Source: Planctomycetota bacterium (GTDB lineage Bacteria; Planctomycetota; B15-G4; SIAN01). From it: a stretch of 64,000 nucleotides of DNA. The stretch lies in contig JAEUIC010000025.1 of the NCBI GenBank assembly GCA_016795285.1, positions 307,588 through 371,587 of the forward strand, read 5' to 3'. Below are positions 52,785 to 60,606 of the stretch, in pieces (within the stretch, counting starts at the first letter, position 1; every line of letters begins with the position of its first letter). Position numbers and translations under genes: made by a program. The notes under the pieces were generated by a model that was given only the letters and a program-made list of their open reading frames with translations, ran no database searches and had not been told where the DNA came from.

Positions 52785-53372
52785 TCAACCGCCCGTCTTC
52801 TGCCAGCCGGCGTACCAGCTGCGCCACTGGTCGACGGCAGCCTGCCGCTCGACCGGGTCGGCGTCGATCGAATAGCCGAAATCGCGCGAGGTGGTCGAGC
52901 AGAGCTGTTCGTGGCAGCGGTAGCGGACGCCCGAGTCGGGGTGGTCGAGCCCGTCGATGAGGACCGGCAGGACATCCCACTCGCCGCGCGCCGCGAGCCC
53001 GGTCGCCGCCTCGAAGCGGACGGTCGCGTCGCCGTCCTCGAGCCCCTCGCGCAGCGTCTCCTCGACCCGCTCCATGCGGTTCTTCTGCTCGACGTCGCGG
53101 ATCTGCGCCAGCACGTACATCGCGTTGCTGCGCAACCGCGCGTTCTCGTCCTTCGCCAGCTCGACGACCTGGTCGACCGCGAAGACGTCGTAGGCGACGA
53201 GGCGGCGCAGGTCGGCGAAAAGCGTCGCCCCGGTCCCGGTGCGGACCGACTGGATGATCGTCGCGACCTGGCGCTGGATCTCCGGGTAGGCCGGATGGGA
53301 ATCGATCGGGTCGGAGGCGCAACCGGCGAGCGCGAGGCCGGTGAACAGGAGGCAGGTACGCAGCAGCTTCAT
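52785..53372 (-). CDS. HEAT-repeat lipoprotein
   Basis: 195 residues. The lipoprotein signal MKLLRTCLLFTGLALAGCAS (lipobox LAGC) leads to a helical body with HEAT-type units (VVELAKDENARLRSNAMYVLAQIRDVEQ; LREGLEDGDATVRFEAATGLAARGEWDVLPVLIDGLDHPDSGVRYRCHEQL). It ends with a WRSWYAGW segment often seen after HEAT repeats in planctomycete proteins. It should be anchored in a membrane facing the periplasm. GGAG lies upstream of the ATG. It is preceded by the mnmA stem-loop and not obviously co-transcribed with its neighbours. Confidence 0.8.
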   Translation of the reverse strand: MKLLRTCLLFTGLALAGCASDPIDSHPAYPEIQRQVATIIQSVRTGTGATLFADLRRLVAYDVFAVDQVVELAKDENARLRSNAMYVLAQIRDVEQKNRMERVEETLREGLEDGDATVRFEAATGLAARGEWDVLPVLIDGLDHPDSGVRYRCHEQLCSTTSRDFGYSIDADPVERQAAVDQWRSWYAGWQKTGG

Positions 53373-53382
53373 GGGCTTCTCC

Positions 53383-53403
53383 GTGCGGAAAAACGTTCCG
53401 CAC
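53383..53403 (-). terminator. 8-bp stem-loop downstream of mnmA
   Basis: GTGCGGAA at 53383-53390 pairs perfectly with TTCCGCAC at 53396-53403; the 5-base loop on the minus strand is CGTTT. It lies 34 bases after the mnmA stop and 11 bases before the next ATG, so it could end the mnmA transcript or act in the leader of the lipoprotein gene. No terminal U-run. Confidence 0.5.
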
Positions 53404-53436
53404 CGCCCATCGGCCGGGAGGCCGGCGCGGCTTGAG

Positions 53437-54501
53437 TCAGCTGCGCTCGAGCGTGCCGGCGAAGAGCACCCGGTCGGCGCGGTAGGCGACCGCGACCTGT
53501 CCAGGGGTGAGCACCTCGCCGGGCGGCGCGAGCTGCAGCACGACGCGCTCGGCGCTGCACTCCGCCACCGTCGCGGCGATCAGCGCATGGTGCGCGCGCA
53601 CCTGCAGCAGGAGCTCCTCGCCGAGTTCGACTTCTTCGCGATCGATCAGGAAGTTCGGGGCGCGCAGCCGCGCGACCGAGCTCTGCAGGTCGTCGCGACT
53701 CCCGACCACCACCTCGTTCGCGACCGGGTCGGTGCGCACGACGAAGCGCGGCACGCCACCCGCGAGCGCGAGCCCCTTGCGCTGCCCCACGGTGAAGCCG
53801 GCCGCGCCGCCGTGCTGACCGAGCGGCGTGCCGTCGAGCGCGCGCACGGTCCCGGGGCGCAGCAGGTCGGGGCGCCGCTCGCGCAGCAGGTCGCGGTAGT
53901 CGCCGCTCGGCACGAAGCAGATCTCCTGGCTCTCGGGCTTCGCGTGCACCGGCAGGCCGGCGCGCCGCGCCGCCTCGCGCACCTCGCCCTTCTCGAGTTC
54001 GGCGAGCGGGAAGAGGGCGCGCGCGAGGGCGGCGCGCTCCACGGTCGCGAGCACGTAGGACTGGTCCTTCGCGCGATCGCGCGCGCGGCGCAGCACGACG
54101 GAGCCGCCGCTCGCCTCGACGGCCGCATAGTGGCCCGTCGCGAGCCGCTCCGCCCCCATCCGCGTGGCGAACTCGAGCAGCGCGCCGAACTTGAGCTCGC
54201 GATTGCACTGGACGCACGGATTGGGCGTTTCGCCGCGCGCCCATGCCGCGACGAAGTCGTCGATGACGCGCCGGAACGGGGCGGCGTGGTCGAGGGCGTA
54301 GAAGGGGATCGAAAGCGCCGCCGCGACCTCTTCCGCATCGCGCGCATCGGTGGCGCCGCAACAGCCCTGCCCCTTGCCGACGCCCCCCGCCTCGATGCCG
54401 TTGCGCAGGAAGACGCCGGTGACGTGGTGGCCCGCGTCGCGCAGGCGCAGCGCCGCGACCGACGAATCGACCCCGCCCGACATCGCCACCACGACTCGCA
54501 C
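53437..54501 (-). CDS. mnmA: tRNA-specific 2-thiouridylase MnmA
   Basis: 354 residues from a GTG at 54501, preceded by GAGGAG at a six-base spacing; an ATG at 54576 would add 25 charged residues outside the family. It activates U34 of Lys, Glu and Gln tRNAs for 2-thiolation. The PP-loop SGGVDSS (8-14), catalytic pair Cys96 (NPCVQC) and Cys195 (SQEICFVPSGDY), and the C-terminal beta-barrel (AVAYRADRVLFAGTLERS) are present. The sulfur could come from the desulfurase at 61145, which is inference. Divergent from yajC. Confidence 0.96.
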   Translation of the reverse strand: MRVVVAMSGGVDSSVAALRLRDAGHHVTGVFLRNGIEAGGVGKGQGCCGATDARDAEEVAAALSIPFYALDHAAPFRRVIDDFVAAWARGETPNPCVQCNRELKFGALLEFATRMGAERLATGHYAAVEASGGSVVLRRARDRAKDQSYVLATVERAALARALFPLAELEKGEVREAARRAGLPVHAKPESQEICFVPSGDYRDLLRERRPDLLRPGTVRALDGTPLGQHGGAAGFTVGQRKGLALAGGVPRFVVRTDPVANEVVVGSRDDLQSSVARLRAPNFLIDREEVELGEELLLQVRAHHALIAATVAECSAERVVLQLAPPGEVLTPGQVAVAYRADRVLFAGTLERS

Positions 54502-54611
54502 CGGCCGCTCCTCGCGCTCTTCGGAAGCCCGCGCAGCACCGTCCCCGCTTGTTCCGAGGGGGGAGCGCCGCAACAATGCTCGGCCCGTTCTATCCCCCCG
54601 AGGACCGCCGC

Positions 54612-55028
54612 ATGTTGCTCGCTTCCGTGCTCCACCTCCTGCAGGCCGCCGGACCGGAGGGCGGCGCCGCGGCCCCGACCGGTGGCGCGCCGACCAACGC
54701 CGCGCGTCCCCCTGGCGGGCTGTTCAGCTTCGACATGATCGTGCCGCTGCTCGGCTTCATGGTGATCTTCTACTTCCTGATGTGGCGGCCGCAGGCGAAG
54801 GAGCGCAAGGCTCGCGCGGCGCTGCTCGCTGCCATCAAGAAGGGCGATCGCGTGGTGCTCACCTGCGGGCTCGTCGGCGACGTGGCGGCCCTCACCGAGC
54901 ACGACGTGCTGATCCGCTTCGACGACAAGGACCCGCGCCGCATGCGCTTCAAGCGCTACGCGATCCACACGGTGGTGAAGGACGACGCGGGCGCGCCGAG
55001 CGAGGTGGCGGAGTCCGAAGCGAAGTGA
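54612..55028 (+). CDS. yajC: Preprotein translocase accessory subunit YajC
   Basis: 138 residues from the ATG at 54612, with GAGGA eight bases upstream. A Gly/Ala/Pro-rich N-terminal tail precedes one membrane helix (FDMIVPLLGFMVIFYFLM). The YajC core follows: WRPQAKERKARAALLAAIKKGDRVVLTCGLVGDVAALTEHDVLIRF. YajC associates with SecDF in the inner membrane. secD and secF are not adjacent here; yraN follows 86 bases later. An in-frame ATG at 54576 is a less likely start. Confidence 0.93.
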   Translation: MLLASVLHLLQAAGPEGGAAAPTGGAPTNAARPPGGLFSFDMIVPLLGFMVIFYFLMWRPQAKERKARAALLAAIKKGDRVVLTCGLVGDVAALTEHDVLIRFDDKDPRRMRFKRYAIHTVVKDDAGAPSEVAESEAK

Positions 55029-55114
55029 AGCGCGCGCGGTGACCCGTCACCGACTCGGGGACGATGACGTCCATGGCCCGCTCGGCCGCTCCGGCCGGCA
55101 GCGGAGCCTTGCCC

Positions 55115-55483
55115 ATGGACCCACGCGCGCTCGGTCGCGCCGCCGAAGCGGAGGTCGCGCGCGAGCTGGCGCGGCGCGGCTACGTGATCGTCGGGAAGAA
55201 TGTTCGACTCCAGCGCGGCGAGCTCGACCTGATCGCGCGCCGCGATCGCCGCGTCTGGTTCGTCGAAGTGAAGTGCCGCGCCCGGGCGGACGTCGGTCCG
55301 CCCCACCGCGCGGTCGATCGCCGCAAGCGGCGCGCGCTGTTCGCCGCGGCGCGCGAGTACCTCCACCGCCAGCGCGACGGCAGCTGTTTCGGGTTCCTCG
55401 TGGCGTCCGTGGTTTGGGCGCGCCCTCCGGAGCCGCCGATCATCACCGTGGCGCGGCTCCCCGTGACGCCGCCTTCGAGCTGA
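55115..55483 (+). CDS. YraN/UPF0102 family putative endonuclease
   Basis: 122 residues from the ATG at 55115, preceded by GGAG; ATGs at 55064 and 55073 would add 14-17 atypical residues. The restriction-endonuclease-like core is clear: LGRAAEAEVARELARRGYVIVGKNVRLQRGELDLIARRDRRVWFVEVKCR, containing the E-x-D...E-V-K metal site. RKRRALFAAAREYL then follows. The family is widespread; biochemical function is unproven, probably DNA or RNA cleavage during repair. The position after yajC is fortuitous as far as can be seen. Confidence 0.9.
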   Translation: MDPRALGRAAEAEVARELARRGYVIVGKNVRLQRGELDLIARRDRRVWFVEVKCRARADVGPPHRAVDRRKRRALFAAAREYLHRQRDGSCFGFLVASVVWARPPEPPIITVARLPVTPPSS

Positions 55484-55523
55484 CGCTGCCACGACCGCGC
55501 TCCCGCGCGGGTGGATCGGACTG

Positions 55524-56969
55524 ATGGCCATCACCAGCGGCAACGCCCTGTCGACGCGACGCCTCGCTCTCATCCTCGGGGAGAGCGTGCTGCTGCTCTG
55601 CGTCTGCACGCTGGTGACCAGCTTCCGCGACGTGATCGACCTGTGGGCGCGGCCCGACGGCGGCACGCTCGCGGACATCGACTGGCAGCGCTTCCTCTGG
55701 CGCGGCGGCGTGCTGACGGTGATCTGCCAGATCTGCTTCATGCTCCAGGATCTCTACGACTGGCGCGTGACCAGCAACGCGAACCAGACCAGCGTCAAGC
55801 TGCTCGAGTCGATCTTCTACGCGGCGATCCTGGTCGGCATGGGCTACTACGCGATCCATGCCGGCGCCTCTCTGATCCCGCCCGAGCAGGCGGCGCCCTA
55901 CACGAGCCGCCCGTGGACCTCGCTCGCCGCGCTGGTCGCCGTGCTGCCGGTGGCGCACTTCTATCGCGTGCTGTTCCACTGGATCTTCGCGCGCTGGCAG
56001 CTGCACGAGCGCGTGCTGCTGGTCGGCGCCGGCAGCATGGCGCACACGCTGGTGCAGGAGATCCAGCGGCTGAAGGACCCCGCCTACGAGCTGATCGGCT
56101 ACGTGAGCTGCGACCCCGAGCCGGCCAAGGAGTTCGCGCTGCCCTGCCTCGGCAGCGCCGACCAGCTCGAGTCGATCGCCGACAAGAACCGCGCGAGCCG
56201 CGTCGTGGTCGCGCTCGACGAGCGGCGCGGCAAGCTGCCGGTGATCGAGCTGCTCAACTGCCGCCTCTCCGGGATGCGCGTCGAGGAGGCCGAGCAGCTC
56301 TACGAGCGGCTCACCGGCAAGATCGCCGTGCAGCGCCTGCGGCCGAGCTACCTGGTCTTCTCCGACGGCTTCACGCAGGGGCGCGTCACCTTCTCGGTGA
56401 AGCGCCTGCTCGACCTCGTGCTGTCGATCGTCGGGCTGCTGCTGGCGCTGCCGATCGGCATCGTCACCGCGCTCGCCATCAAGCTCGAATCGCCCGGCCC
56501 GGTCTTCTACGGCCAGACGCGCGTCGGCAAGGACGGCCGCGTCTTCACGGTCTACAAGTTCCGCTCGATGCGGACCGACGCCGAGAAGGGCGGCCCGCAA
56601 TGGGCGGCGAAGAACGACAGCCGCGTGACGCGCGTCGGCCAGTTCATCCGCAAGACGCGGGTCGACGAGATCCCGCAGATGTGGAACGTGCTGAAGAACG
56701 AGATGAGCTTCGTCGGCCCGCGCCCGGAACGCCCCTTCTTCGTCGACGAGCTCCGGAAGCAGATCCCGTACTACATGGAGCGCCTGATCGTGAAGCCGGG
56801 GCTCACCGGCTGGGCGCAGATCAACTACCAGTACGGCAGCTCGGTCGAGGACGCGCTCACCAAGCTCCAGTACGACCTCTGGTACATCAAGAACCTGTCG
56901 ATCTTCGTCGACCTGCTGATCGTGCTGCGGACCATCAAGGTGATCGTGCTGCGCCGCGGCGCGAACTGA
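55524..56969 (+). CDS. EpsB-type polyprenyl glycosylphosphotransferase
   Basis: 481 residues. The N-terminal part has four membrane helices (about 10-30, 60-82, 92-115, 132-152), a CoA-binding-like domain (VLLVGAGSMAHTLVQEIQRL) and a further linker. The C-terminal phosphoglycosyl transferase has a re-entrant helix (LLDLVLSIVGLLLALPIGI), PGPVFYGQTRVGKDGRVF, the Asp-Glu dyad near 380 in TRVDEIPQMWNVL, SFVGPRPERP and GLTGWAQINYQYG. The sequence resembles exopolysaccharide-initiating transferases of PEP-CTERM/EpsB type. It is isolated, 25 kb from the polysaccharide locus, giving the cell two initiating enzymes. Confidence 0.92.
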   Translation: MAITSGNALSTRRLALILGESVLLLCVCTLVTSFRDVIDLWARPDGGTLADIDWQRFLWRGGVLTVICQICFMLQDLYDWRVTSNANQTSVKLLESIFYAAILVGMGYYAIHAGASLIPPEQAAPYTSRPWTSLAALVAVLPVAHFYRVLFHWIFARWQLHERVLLVGAGSMAHTLVQEIQRLKDPAYELIGYVSCDPEPAKEFALPCLGSADQLESIADKNRASRVVVALDERRGKLPVIELLNCRLSGMRVEEAEQLYERLTGKIAVQRLRPSYLVFSDGFTQGRVTFSVKRLLDLVLSIVGLLLALPIGIVTALAIKLESPGPVFYGQTRVGKDGRVFTVYKFRSMRTDAEKGGPQWAAKNDSRVTRVGQFIRKTRVDEIPQMWNVLKNEMSFVGPRPERPFFVDELRKQIPYYMERLIVKPGLTGWAQINYQYGSSVEDALTKLQYDLWYIKNLSIFVDLLIVLRTIKVIVLRRGAN

Positions 56970-56979
56970 GGCGAGCGAA

Positions 56980-57011
56980 CTGACGCGCGCGCGCGGCGGC
57001 TCTCGCGTCAG
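56980..57011. terminator. 8-bp stem-loop between convergent genes
   Basis: CTGACGCG at 56980-56987 pairs with CGCGTCAG at 57004-57011 over a 16-base loop, in the 38-base gap between the EpsB-type gene and the convergent TPR gene (its stop codon lies in the right arm). No T-run is present. Confidence 0.45.
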
Positions 57012-59320
57012 CGCGGCGCGAGCGCGACATCGAGTTCGGCGGCGAGGCGCTCCGCCGCCCGCCGCAGCTCGGCGCGACTCAGCAAGTCGAGCTGCTGCAG
57101 GATCACCTTGCCGCGATCGATCGACGGGAAGGCGGCCGGCGCGGCGTCGATCAGCGCGACGAGGCGCGCGAGGAGCTCGCGGTAGCCGTCGGCGTGCGGG
57201 GTGAGGCCGTCGCGGCCGGCGAGCTGGCCCGCGCACTCGGAGAGGACGAGGAAGGGGTTCTTCGCCCGCGCGAGCGCGGCCACCTGCGCGCGCAGCTCGA
57301 GCCACTCCTCGATGCGGCGCGGCGAGAAGCGCAGCGCCAGGAGTCGCGGGAGCTGCCCCCACACCTTGCGCGAGAACGGCAGGAAGCGCGCGGCGTCCTC
57401 GAGATGGGCGACCTCGTGCTGCAGCACCGCATCGAGCGCATCGACCCGCAGCGTCCGCTCGAAGTCGCCGGCCGCGCGGGCGCGGCAGTCGGCGAGCGCA
57501 CGCAGCTCGAGCTTCGCGGCCACCTCGGCCGGCTCGGCGATGCGGCGGCGCTCCTCCGCCGTCGCGGCGCGCTCGACCGGATCGGCCAGCAGCTCCGCCG
57601 CCCGCAAGCCGATGCGCTGCTCGAAGGCGAGGAGGCGCGCCGCCTCGTCCTCGACGACGCCGACGTCGATCCAGACGAAGCGGTCGAGCGCCGCGCCGGC
57701 GAAGCGCGCCCCTTGATGCTCGAGCCAACCGGGGATCGCCGTCCCCTCGATCCACGACAGCGCGGCGCGCTGCGGGCCGGCGACGCCGCGCGCCAGCACC
57801 GGCGCCATGAAGAGCTCGGGCGGCTGGCCGCGCCGCTGTCCTGCCACCAGCAGTCGCCCCCCGTCCGCGAACCAGCGCGGCAATCCGGGGCCGGTCGGAT
57901 CGAGCAGCTCGCCGAGCGGCCAGAACGAGAGGCGGCGCGCCGGCTCGGCGGCGGCGGTCGGGTCGATCCGCTGCGCCAGCTCGTCGAGCGTCGCGACGAA
58001 GCGATCGAAGTCGGGGCGCTCCTCCTCCGCGGCGCCGTAGGTGGCGAGCGCCTGCACCTTGAACTCCGCCTCGAGCTGTCGTTGCGCGAGCAGCCGTCGG
58101 CGCAGCGCGGCGACCTCCGGCGACGCGGCGCGACGCCACGGCCGCAGCAGCACCAGCGCCTCCTCGTCGAAGCCGAGCTCGACCAGCGCGCGCGCCAGCT
58201 CGACGGCGCCGCGCGCCCCGCCCGCGGCGCGATCGGCCGCGAGCTGGCACGCCCGCGCATACGCCGGCACCGCCGCGCCGAGCTCCTCGAGCGCAGCGAA
58301 GCGCGGCGCCTCGAGCGCGAGCGCCCGCTCGACCGCGCCGACCTGCACCAGCAGCAGCCGCCGTCGGGCGCGCGTCGCCGCATCGGCCGGCGGGACCGCC
58401 TCCCATGCCGCGAGCGCCTCGTCGACGGCGCCGCGCTGCGCGTGGCAGCGCGCCAGGAGCTCCGCGACGAGCGGCTCGTCGGCGACCGCGCCGAGCGCAT
58501 GCGCGAGCCACTCGACCTCGGCGAGCGCGACCCCGGCGTCGAGACGCACGCGCAACCGTCGCGCCGCCTCGCGCTGCCACGGTTGGCGCGCCAGCAGCTG
58601 GCCGAGCAGCTCGAACGCCTCGCGCCGCCGACCGCTCCGCTCGCGGCAGTCGACGATCAGCAGCACCCGCTCGGCATCCCACTCCGCCGCGACGAGCTCG
58701 CTCGCGAGGAGCTTCTCCGCTTCGCCGCAGCGCACGAAGTCGGCCGCCAGCGCGCGCAGCACGCCGAGCTCGAGGTCGGGCTCGTCGGGGGCCAACGCGC
58801 GCGCCTCTTCGCACGAACGCAGCGCCGCCGCCGGTTGCCCCTCGGCGAGCAGCAGCGCACCGAGGCCGAGCAGCGGCCACGGGCAGCGCGGATCGAGCGA
58901 GCGCGCGCGCTCGAAGGCGGCGCGCTGCGCTTCGGGGTCGCTCTGGATCCGTCCCCACAAGTACCACCGCTCGGCCGAGCGGGGCGCCGCGTCGCGCAGC
59001 GCGCGGTAGGTCGCGAGGAGCGCGCCGCGGCGATGGGCCGCGAGCTCGAGGTTCTGCAGCGCGCGGTGGGCGGCGATGAAGCGCGGCTGATCGAAGACCA
59101 GCGCGCGCAACGTCGCCACCGCAGCGGCCGGATCGCCCTGCTCCTCGCAGCGCCGTGCGGAGCGGTAGCGCTGCCACTGTTCCGGCGCGATCGGCGGCGG
59201 CGGCGCCACGGGAGCCGCGCAGCACGCCAGCAGGAGCAGCCCCGCGAGCCACCGGTATCCTCGTGCGCCGGACGCGCGGCCGCGCTGGCCGCACCTCTCG
59301 CGGAGTCCACGCGTGGCCAT
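57008..59320 (-). CDS. TPR lipoprotein with an HExxH motif
   Basis: 770 residues from the ATG at 59320, supported by AGGAGGAGGG eight bases upstream. A lipoprotein signal ends LLLLACC. TPR-like helices fill about 50-450 (LWGRIQSDPEAQRAAFERARSLDPRCPWPLLGLGALLLAEGQPAAALRSCEEARALAPDEP). The C-terminal part contains VLQHEVAHLEDAARF (HExxH near residue 635) and a later SECAGQLAGRDGL, where Glu or Cys could supply a third zinc ligand. It may be an anchored metalloprotease, as in large planctomycete TPR-peptidases. Catalysis is unproven. Its start codon overlaps that of the divergent neighbour. Confidence 0.8.
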   Translation of the reverse strand: MATRGLRERCGQRGRASGARGYRWLAGLLLLACCAAPVAPPPPIAPEQWQRYRSARRCEEQGDPAAAVATLRALVFDQPRFIAAHRALQNLELAAHRRGALLATYRALRDAAPRSAERWYLWGRIQSDPEAQRAAFERARSLDPRCPWPLLGLGALLLAEGQPAAALRSCEEARALAPDEPDLELGVLRALAADFVRCGEAEKLLASELVAAEWDAERVLLIVDCRERSGRRREAFELLGQLLARQPWQREAARRLRVRLDAGVALAEVEWLAHALGAVADEPLVAELLARCHAQRGAVDEALAAWEAVPPADAATRARRRLLLVQVGAVERALALEAPRFAALEELGAAVPAYARACQLAADRAAGGARGAVELARALVELGFDEEALVLLRPWRRAASPEVAALRRRLLAQRQLEAEFKVQALATYGAAEEERPDFDRFVATLDELAQRIDPTAAAEPARRLSFWPLGELLDPTGPGLPRWFADGGRLLVAGQRRGQPPELFMAPVLARGVAGPQRAALSWIEGTAIPGWLEHQGARFAGAALDRFVWIDVGVVEDEAARLLAFEQRIGLRAAELLADPVERAATAEERRRIAEPAEVAAKLELRALADCRARAAGDFERTLRVDALDAVLQHEVAHLEDAARFLPFSRKVWGQLPRLLALRFSPRRIEEWLELRAQVAALARAKNPFLVLSECAGQLAGRDGLTPHADGYRELLARLVALIDAAPAAFPSIDRGKVILQQLDLLSRAELRRAAERLAAELDVALAPR

Positions 59321-60329
59321 GCTTTGCGCCCTCCTCCTCGCTTGCGCGCTCGACCAGCCGAAGCTGCCCTTCACCGAGAAGTACGACGCCGCCTTCGCCG
59401 AAGCGCGGGCGCGCAACGTACCCGTGCTGATCGTCGACTTCGATGGCTGGACGCCCGATCGCCAGCAGACCCAGCCGAGCGCCTACTACGAGGACAAGGA
59501 GTTCCTCGCCGCCGCCGAGTCGGCGGTGCTGCTGCTCTGCAGCCAGGAGGAGCACGCGACGCGGCGCGAGGAGATCGACGGCACGGCGCGCGACGTCTGC
59601 GGCGCCTGGGGCGGAGTGCCGTGCAACGCGCATCGCGACCTGCTGCCGAAGGTCTTCGCCGACTTCGGCCGCGACGGCGAGCTGGTGTCGCCGCTCTTCG
59701 TGATCGCGGACGCCGATCGCCACGAGGTCGCCCGCCTCGAGCACGAGCAGCCGCCGACCGTCGTGACGGCGGCGCTGCGCGCGGCCGCGAAGAAGCTCGG
59801 GCCGGGGATGCCGCGGAGCGACTACCGGGCGCTGGTCGGTGGCCTCGCGAAACTGCGGCGCCTCCAGGAGCTGAATGAGCCGGCCGCCGCCGTGGCCCTT
59901 CTCGAGACGTTGAAGAAGATCCCCGGCAGCTTCGCGCCGCACGCCGAACTGAAGGTCGCCGAACGGAAGCTCGATGAGGCGGGACGCGGTCGACTGCAGC
60001 GCGCGAACGAACTCTGGAGCGCGGGGCGACGACTCGAGGCGCTGATCGAGGCGGACGACGTGCGCGGGTCGTTCGGGAAGCTCGCCTGCGTCGCCACGGC
60101 GGCGGCGCAGGTCGGCGGCTGGGAGAAGGACGCCGCGGTGCCGAAGGCCGACCTCGCCGAGCTCAAGGCGCATCGCGCGGCGCGGCAGCTCTACCAGCAA
60201 GCGGTCGATCAGGAGCGGCTCGGCGACACGAAGCGGGCGCTGGCGACGGTCGAGAAGCTGCTGAAGCAGCACCCCGAATCGCGCTTCACGGATCGAGCGC
60301 GGTCGCTGCGGGACGGGCTGAAGGGCTGA
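59313..60329 (+). CDS. Exported thioredoxin-fold-like protein with helical C-terminus
   Basis: 338 residues from a GTG at 59313 (GGAG seven bases upstream); an ATG at 59319 is the alternative. A short signal or lipoprotein-like leader (MLCALLLACALDQ) precedes a thioredoxin-like domain: KYDAAFAEARARNVPVLIVDFDGW, then EFLAAAESAVLLLCSQEEHATRREEIDG, CGAWGGVPCNAH and VSPLFVIADADRHEVARLEHEQP. The usual CxxC between beta-1 and alpha-1 is absent (DGWTPDRQQ), so a redox role is doubtful. The C-terminal 150 residues are helical with TPR character (ALATVEKLLKQHPESRF). No terminator lies right after it; the AT-rich island follows. Confidence 0.75.
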   Translation: MAMLCALLLACALDQPKLPFTEKYDAAFAEARARNVPVLIVDFDGWTPDRQQTQPSAYYEDKEFLAAAESAVLLLCSQEEHATRREEIDGTARDVCGAWGGVPCNAHRDLLPKVFADFGRDGELVSPLFVIADADRHEVARLEHEQPPTVVTAALRAAAKKLGPGMPRSDYRALVGGLAKLRRLQELNEPAAAVALLETLKKIPGSFAPHAELKVAERKLDEAGRGRLQRANELWSAGRRLEALIEADDVRGSFGKLACVATAAAQVGGWEKDAAVPKADLAELKAHRAARQLYQQAVDQERLGDTKRALATVEKLLKQHPESRFTDRARSLRDGLKG

Positions 60330-60339
60330 GCGAGCCGCG

Positions 60340-60586
60340 TCCTCGCAATCGAGTAAGAGCTGTTTCAGAGCATTTCTAGGACGCACTTCAAGAACCTCCG
60401 TTCAGCTTCGTAAGTAGCTGTAAAACAATGATTTACGATTACATATTGAAAGTTAGTGCATTGATATCGTGATCAGGCACTGCAAGAAGCTGCACCATTC
60501 AGTCGATGCAGTGAACTTCACTGAAATGAACTTAAGTTGTTTTGATCATTGATCTTAAATCACTTCGAAAGGTGCAACGATCGACG
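60340..60586. other. AT-rich non-coding island with palindromes
   Basis: About 250 bases of markedly AT-rich sequence in an otherwise very GC-rich window, with stop codons in all frames and no gene. Visible structures: CAGTGAA-c-TTCACTG (60509-60523, perfect palindrome), CACTGCA/TGCAGTG arms at 60478-60484 and 60507-60513, GATCA-t-TGATC (60544-60554), and three TGATC copies. Lying just upstream of a sigma-54-type promoter, these are candidates for enhancer-binding sites and a bend region. Confidence 0.65.
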
Positions 60587-60601
60587 TGGCACCGGCCTTG
60601 C
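60587..60601 (+). promoter_or_regulatory. Sigma-54 (RpoN) promoter
   Basis: TGGCAC-N5-TTGC (60587-60601) followed by T. The invariant GG (60588-60589) and GC (60600-60601) are separated by exactly ten bases, and all strongly conserved positions of the -24/-12 consensus match. Transcription would start near 60613, plus strand. It sits at the downstream edge of the AT-rich palindromic island, as expected for an enhancer-dependent promoter. No protein gene follows before the terminator at 60752. Confidence 0.7.
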
Positions 60602-60606
60602 TTTAA

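Noticed and set aside
55443..60386. 1647-codon minus-strand open frame across yraN, the EpsB-type gene and beyond
   Set aside because: It spans three convincing genes in other frames and reads as Arg/Ala/Gly low-complexity sequence; a shadow of high-GC codons.
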